Positions 7,035-9,427 of a DNA stretch of 9,427 bases are shown here, one piece after another. The translations under genes and the position numbers were made by a program. This DNA is from JBGPBY01 sp041481485 (GTDB lineage: Bacteria > Acidobacteriota > Terriglobia > 20CM-2-55-15). Each line of letters begins with the position of its first letter. Position 1 is the stretch's first letter. The stretch spans positions 1 to 9,427 of the forward strand of contig JBGPBY010000278.1 of assembly GCA_041481485.1 (NCBI GenBank), read 5' to 3'. The notes under the pieces were generated by a model. That model had not been told where the DNA came from. It saw only the letters and a list, made by a program, of their open reading frames with translations, and made no database searches.

Positions 7035-7070
7035 TGTAGGGGCGGTCATAGACACCTTCCATGACCGTCC
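7035..7070 (+). repeat. Hairpin-forming repeat with TGTAGGGGCGGTC head
   Basis: Bases 7040-7049 pair with 7061-7070 over 10 positions (one G-T wobble) around an 11-nt loop that can itself close two more pairs. The left end, TGTAGGGGCGGTC at 7035-7047, recurs with one change twice downstream of groEL, at 9307-9319 and, with one further change, at 9334-9346. That marks it as a member of a dispersed repeat family. It lacks a T-tract, so it is not an obvious terminator. Confidence 0.5.
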
Positions 7071-7085
7071 GCAATTTTAATTTCG

Positions 7086-7117
7086 GGGGACAGACTCGAA
7101 ATTCAACGTGGGTCCCC
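7086..7117. repeat. Imperfect inverted repeat GGGGAC / GTCCCC
   Basis: GGGGAC at 7086-7091 is matched by GTCCCC at 7112-7117 with 20 nt between. The left arm continues as GGGGACAGACTCG, which resembles the ends of short palindromic repeats found in many bacterial genomes. This may be a decayed copy; the resemblance is from memory and only one copy is present here. Confidence 0.3.
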
Positions 7118-7139
7118 TATCCACGATGACAATTGGCAC

Positions 7140-7160
7140 TTGAACATTGAACAATGAACG
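7140..7160 (+). repeat. Three tandem TTGAACA heptamers
   Basis: TTGAACA at 7140-7146 and 7147-7153 is followed by the variant ATGAACG at 7154-7160. The block ends 26 nt upstream of the groE -35 hexamer, where an activator or alternative promoter element could sit. It could equally be chance microsatellite sequence. Confidence 0.4.
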
Positions 7161-7186
7161 TTTCCCCGGGGGAGCCACTCGGCCCC

Positions 7187-7215
7187 TTGACAGATCCGCC
7201 ATTGGTTCCTAGAAT
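7187..7215 (+). promoter_or_regulatory. Strong sigma-70-type promoter of groESL
   Basis: TTGACA at 7187-7192 is a perfect -35. A 17-nt spacer leads to TAGAAT at 7210-7215, a 5 of 6 match to the -10. The transcript should start near 7222, inside the CIRCE operator, leaving a leader of about 77 nt before groES. The overlap of -10, start site and CIRCE is the standard arrangement for HrcA repression. Confidence 0.85.
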
Positions 7216-7241
7216 TAGCACTCTGGTTGTAGGAGTGCTAA
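7215..7241 (+). promoter_or_regulatory. CIRCE operator (HrcA binding site)
   Basis: TTAGCACTC at 7215-7223 and GAGTGCTAA at 7233-7241 form a perfect 9-bp inverted repeat with a 9-nt spacer, identical to the CIRCE consensus. HrcA, the heat-shock repressor that needs GroEL to stay folded, binds this element. hrcA itself is not in the window. In the leader RNA the repeat can also form a stem. Confidence 0.97.
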
Positions 7242-7298
7242 TGATGCACTGCATTCTTCCTAAAGAATCCAATCCATAACCAACAAGGAGCAAACTCG

Positions 7299-7613
7299 AT
7301 GAAAGTACGTCCACTGCACGATCGTGTGCTGATTAAGAGAGTCGAAGAACAGGAAACGGTGCGAGGCGGCATCATTATCCCGGACACAGCGAAGGAAAAA
7401 CCGCAGGAAGGCGAAGTGGTAGCGGCCGGAACCGGCAAGCGGCTCGAGAATGGAACGGTCATTCCGCTCGAAGTGAAGCCAGGGGACCGGGTGCTCTTCG
7501 GAAAGTATTCTGGAACCGAAATCAAACTGGACGGCGAGGAACTTTTAATTCTTCGCGAAGACGAAATACTTGGAATTCTTGCGAGCAACACCGTCGCAGC
7601 AAAGAAGAAGTAG
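7299..7613 (+). CDS. groES: Co-chaperonin GroES (Hsp10)
   Basis: GroES forms a heptameric lid that caps the GroEL cavity in the cytosol. The 104-residue protein starts MKVRPLHDRVLIKRVEE, the conserved first beta strand. The mobile loop lies at about 17-32 and includes GGIIIPD, whose III tripeptide takes the place of the GroEL-binding IVL/IIL. The roof and body strands follow, with GDRVLFGKYSGTEIKLDGEE near 62-81. The tail AAKKK makes it slightly longer than the 95-97 residue norm. AAGGAG at 7285-7290 sits 8 nt before the ATG. It is the first gene downstream of the CIRCE-controlled promoter and groEL follows after 9 nt, so the two should be made together. Confidence 0.98.
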   Translation: MKVRPLHDRVLIKRVEEQETVRGGIIIPDTAKEKPQEGEVVAAGTGKRLENGTVIPLEVKPGDRVLFGKYSGTEIKLDGEELLILREDEILGILASNTVAAKKK

Positions 7614-7622
7614 GAGGAATTG

Positions 7623-9251
7623 ATGGCAGCGAAACAGATTGTTCATGGTGAGGACTCCCGTCAGGCGATCCTTCGGGGAGTCAATGTACTGGCCGATGCT
7701 GTAAAAATCACGCTCGGGCCGAAGGGCCGCAACGTTGTACTGGATAAGAAATTCGGTTCACCGTTGATCACAAAAGACGGTGTTACCGTCGCAAAAGAAA
7801 TTGAACTCCAGGATCCGCTGGAAAATATGGGCGCCCAGATGGTCAAGGAAGTCGCTTCCAAGACCAGTGACGTTGCCGGAGACGGCACCACTACCGCCAC
7901 CGTTCTGGCACAGTCCATTTTCCGCGAAGGCGTCAAGACCGTAGCGGCCGGCGCGAACCCAATGGCCGTGAAGCGCGGCATCGAACGCGCGGTGAGCGTT
8001 GCAACCGACAAGATCAAGGAACTGGCAAAGCCAGTCAAAGGCGACATGATCGCCCAGGTTGCTACCGTCTCCGCCAACAATGATTCCATGATCGGCAACA
8101 TCATTGCCGACGCGATGAAGAAAGTCGGAAAAGACGGAGTCATTACCGTGGAAGAAGCCAAGACCATCGAAACCTCTTTGGATGTTGTCGAAGGCATGCA
8201 GTTTGACCGCGGTTATCTCTCCCCCTACTTCGTCACCGATCCCGACCGCATGGAATGTGTCCTGGAAAATGCCTTCGTGCTGATTCATGAAAAGAAGATC
8301 AGCGCCATGAAGGACCTGCTTCCCGTGCTCGAGCAGATTGCGAAGCTCGGCCGTCCGTTGTTGATCATTGCGGAAGAAGTCGAAGGCGAAGCCCTGGCCA
8401 CCCTGGTGGTGAATAAGTTGCGCGGAACCCTTCAGGCTGTTGCGGTGAAAGCGCCTGGCTTTGGAGATCGCCGGAAGGCCATGCTCGAAGACATCGCCAT
8501 TCTGACCAACGGCAAAGCGATTACCGAAGATCTCGGCATCAAGCTCGAGAATATTCATGCCGAGGATCTTGGACGTGCCAAGAAAATCGTCATCGACAAG
8601 GACAATACAACGATCGTGGAAGGCGCCGGCAAATCCGATGCCATTCAGGGCCGCGTGAAGCAGCTGCGCACGCAGATCGATGAAACCACGTCGGATTACG
8701 ACCGCGAGAAACTTCAGGAACGTCTGGCCAAGCTGGTCGGCGGCGTTGCCGTGATTAAAGTCGGCGCGGCGACCGAGACGGAAATGAAGGAGCGAAAGGC
8801 TCGCGTCGAAGACGCAATGCACGCGACTCGCGCTGCAGTGGAAGAGGGAATCGTGCCCGGCGGCGGAGTTGCTTTGGTTCGCGCCATTGCTCCGCTGGAG
8901 AAGCTGAAGCTGGAAGGCGATGAGCAGATCGGTGTGAATATCGTGAAACGCGCGCTGGAAGAGCCGCTTCGCACGATCGCTTCAAACGCCGGTCATGAAG
9001 GCGCCATCGTGATCGGCAAGGTTCGGGAATCCAAGGATCCAAACTACGGGTTCAACGCTGCGGATGAGGTATACACAGACATGATTGCGGCGGGAATTCT
9101 CGACCCGGCAAAGGTCACTCGCACCGCACTGCAGAATGCCGCCTCCATTGCAGCGCTGATGTTGACGACGGAAGCTCTGGTTGCGGAAATTCCGGAAGAA
9201 GAGAAGGCTCCGGCAGGCCCTCCGGGCGGTGGCGGTCCGCCGATGTACTAA
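7623..9251 (+). CDS. groEL: Chaperonin GroEL (Hsp60)
   Basis: GroEL is the double-ring ATP-driven chaperonin that encloses unfolded proteins with GroES. The 542 residues cover the complete protein. The nucleotide site is intact: LGPKGRNV (31-38), D52 in KDGVTVAKE, and GDGTTTATVLA with D87. The catalytic aspartate lies in VEDAMHATRAAVEEG at about 398. The apical domain at about 190-375 is uninterrupted. The C-terminus ends APAGPPGGGGPPMY in place of repeated GGM units, so the tail is Gly/Pro-rich with a single Met. The ATG at 7623 is preferred over an in-frame TTG at 7620, because the product then starts MAAKQIVHGED and the GGAGG at 7613-7617 has proper spacing. That Shine-Dalgarno sequence overlaps the groES stop codon, which suggests coupled translation. 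Completeness and single-copy context fit the housekeeping groEL. Confidence 0.98.
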   Translation: MAAKQIVHGEDSRQAILRGVNVLADAVKITLGPKGRNVVLDKKFGSPLITKDGVTVAKEIELQDPLENMGAQMVKEVASKTSDVAGDGTTTATVLAQSIFREGVKTVAAGANPMAVKRGIERAVSVATDKIKELAKPVKGDMIAQVATVSANNDSMIGNIIADAMKKVGKDGVITVEEAKTIETSLDVVEGMQFDRGYLSPYFVTDPDRMECVLENAFVLIHEKKISAMKDLLPVLEQIAKLGRPLLIIAEEVEGEALATLVVNKLRGTLQAVAVKAPGFGDRRKAMLEDIAILTNGKAITEDLGIKLENIHAEDLGRAKKIVIDKDNTTIVEGAGKSDAIQGRVKQLRTQIDETTSDYDREKLQERLAKLVGGVAVIKVGAATETEMKERKARVEDAMHATRAAVEEGIVPGGGVALVRAIAPLEKLKLEGDEQIGVNIVKRALEEPLRTIASNAGHEGAIVIGKVRESKDPNYGFNAADEVYTDMIAAGILDPAKVTRTALQNAASIAALMLTTEALVAEIPEEEKAPAGPPGGGGPPMY

Positions 9252-9253
9252 AC

Positions 9254-9272
9254 GTTTCGAATAGTTCGAAAC
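9254..9272 (+). repeat. Perfect hairpin directly after groEL
   Basis: GTTTCGAA at 9254-9261 pairs with TTCGAAAC at 9265-9272 around a TAG triloop, 2 nt after the groEL stop. No T-tract follows. It may shield the 3' end from exonucleases or help the terminator that starts two bases later. Confidence 0.6.
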
Positions 9273-9273
9273 A

Positions 9274-9305
9274 ACGGCCCGCAGCGGAAGCTGCGGGCCG
9301 TTTTT
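9274..9305 (+). terminator. Intrinsic terminator of groESL
   Basis: ACGGCCCGCAGC (9274-9285) pairs perfectly with GCTGCGGGCCGT (9290-9301) around a GGAA tetraloop, followed by a T run at 9301-9305. A 12-bp, very GC-rich stem with a stable loop and U-tract is a textbook rho-independent terminator and closes the groE operon. Confidence 0.93.
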
Positions 9306-9346
9306 GTGTAGGGGCAGTCTGCGGGTTCCCTGGTGTAGGGACAGTC
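9306..9346 (+). repeat. Tandem pair of GTGTAGGG repeats
   Basis: GTGTAGGGGCAGTC (9306-9319) and GTGTAGGGACAGTC (9333-9346) match at 13 of 14 bases with a 27-nt period. The same head occurs upstream of groES at 7035-7047. The bases between the copies (9320-9332) are not repeated. This looks like a dispersed intergenic repeat family rather than a gene-specific signal. Confidence 0.55.
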
Positions 9347-9357
9347 GATCAAGAAAT

Positions 9358-9402
9358 CCCTCTCCCAACGGGAGAGGGGGCCGCGCAGCGGCCGGTGAGG
9401 GG
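9358..9402. repeat. Double palindromic intergenic repeat (CCCTCTCCC type)
   Basis: CCCTCTCCC (9358-9366) pairs perfectly with GGGAGAGGG (9370-9378) over an AAC loop. A second perfect hairpin, GGCCGC (9379-9384) with GCGGCC (9388-9393), follows immediately, then GGTGAGGGG. From memory, palindromes of the form CCCTCTCCC...GGGAGAGGG...GGTGAGGG are repeated between genes in many bacterial genomes. Only one copy is in this window. Confidence 0.6.
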
Positions 9403-9427
9403 TACCGCAAGTAACAATATTTACTTG

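Larger units (their letters stand above)
6871..7186. other. Intergenic stretch upstream of the groE promoter
   Basis: No credible gene lies between the acidic zinc-ribbon gene and the groE promoter. The stretch holds the presumed promoter of the minus-strand gene (no clear hexamers seen), a hairpin at 7040-7070, a longer inverted repeat at 7086-7117 and a heptamer tandem repeat at 7140-7160. The upstream part, about 6907-7030, shows nothing I can name. The composition looks more like decayed repeat sequence than conserved leader. Confidence 0.6.

Noticed and set aside
7215..7241. CIRCE stem as a terminator or riboswitch
   Set aside because: It is an exact CIRCE consensus over the start site with no T-tract; the operator explanation is sufficient.
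7620..7622. TTG as groEL start
   Set aside because: The ATG three bases later gives the conserved N-terminus and sits better relative to GGAGG.
7758..8822. 354-codon minus-strand frame inside groEL
   Set aside because: It is an antisense shadow of groEL; the composition (His/Phe/Asp-rich, no motif) is typical of reversed GroEL codons.
9306..9427. Start of a CRISPR array from the GTGTAGGG repeats
   Set aside because: Only two short copies 27 nt apart, no regular repeat-spacer pattern and no cas genes.

Overview
The window is a bacterial chromosomal segment that reads as a two-part heat-shock and protein-folding locus: a dnaK-dnaJ-regulator-sigma operon and, about 1.4 kb further on, a separate groES-groEL operon. 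All large genes but the first lie on the + strand. Base composition is moderately GC-rich and the genes look uniform in style, with no transposase, integrase, phage gene, tRNA, rRNA or CRISPR array. The organism cannot be fixed from sequence alone. A MerR/HspR-type regulator beside dnaK/dnaJ, a group-2 sigma factor in the same operon, a CIRCE operator on groESL, and dispersed TGTAGGGG-type repeats fit Acidobacteriota or a nearby Gram-negative lineage best; this is inference.

Region by region: 85-417 (-) encodes a small DUF309 protein. 694-1413 (+) encodes a membrane-anchored lytic transglycosylase. 1414-1573 holds a good sigma-70-type promoter, followed by dnaK (start at 1574), dnaJ, an hspR-like repressor and a sigma factor (1574-5875). 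These four are packed with gaps of 10 nt, a 4-nt overlap and 3 nt, so they are almost certainly one transcript. A DnaC/IstB-like AAA+ ATPase with an N-terminal zinc ribbon (5905-6642) follows after 29 nt. A small zinc-ribbon protein with an extremely acidic tail (6652-6870, -) converges on it. 6871-7298 is intergenic, with repeat-like palindromes, a heptamer tandem repeat, a near-consensus promoter and a perfect CIRCE operator. groES and groEL follow, then a tandem pair of hairpins ending in a strong intrinsic terminator, and then repeats of probable dispersed families.

How they work together: DnaK/DnaJ and GroEL/GroES are the two major cytosolic ATP-driven folding machines. The window suggests split control. 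groESL carries CIRCE, so it should answer to HrcA, encoded elsewhere. The dnaK operon encodes its own HspR-like repressor, which in known systems uses DnaK as co-repressor, and adds a sigma factor whose region 2.4/3.0 departs from the housekeeping pattern. grpE and hrcA are absent here. The most interesting points are the sigma factor inside the chaperone operon, the acidic zinc-ribbon protein, and the repeat elements bracketing groESL. I do not see a clearly new multi-gene system.
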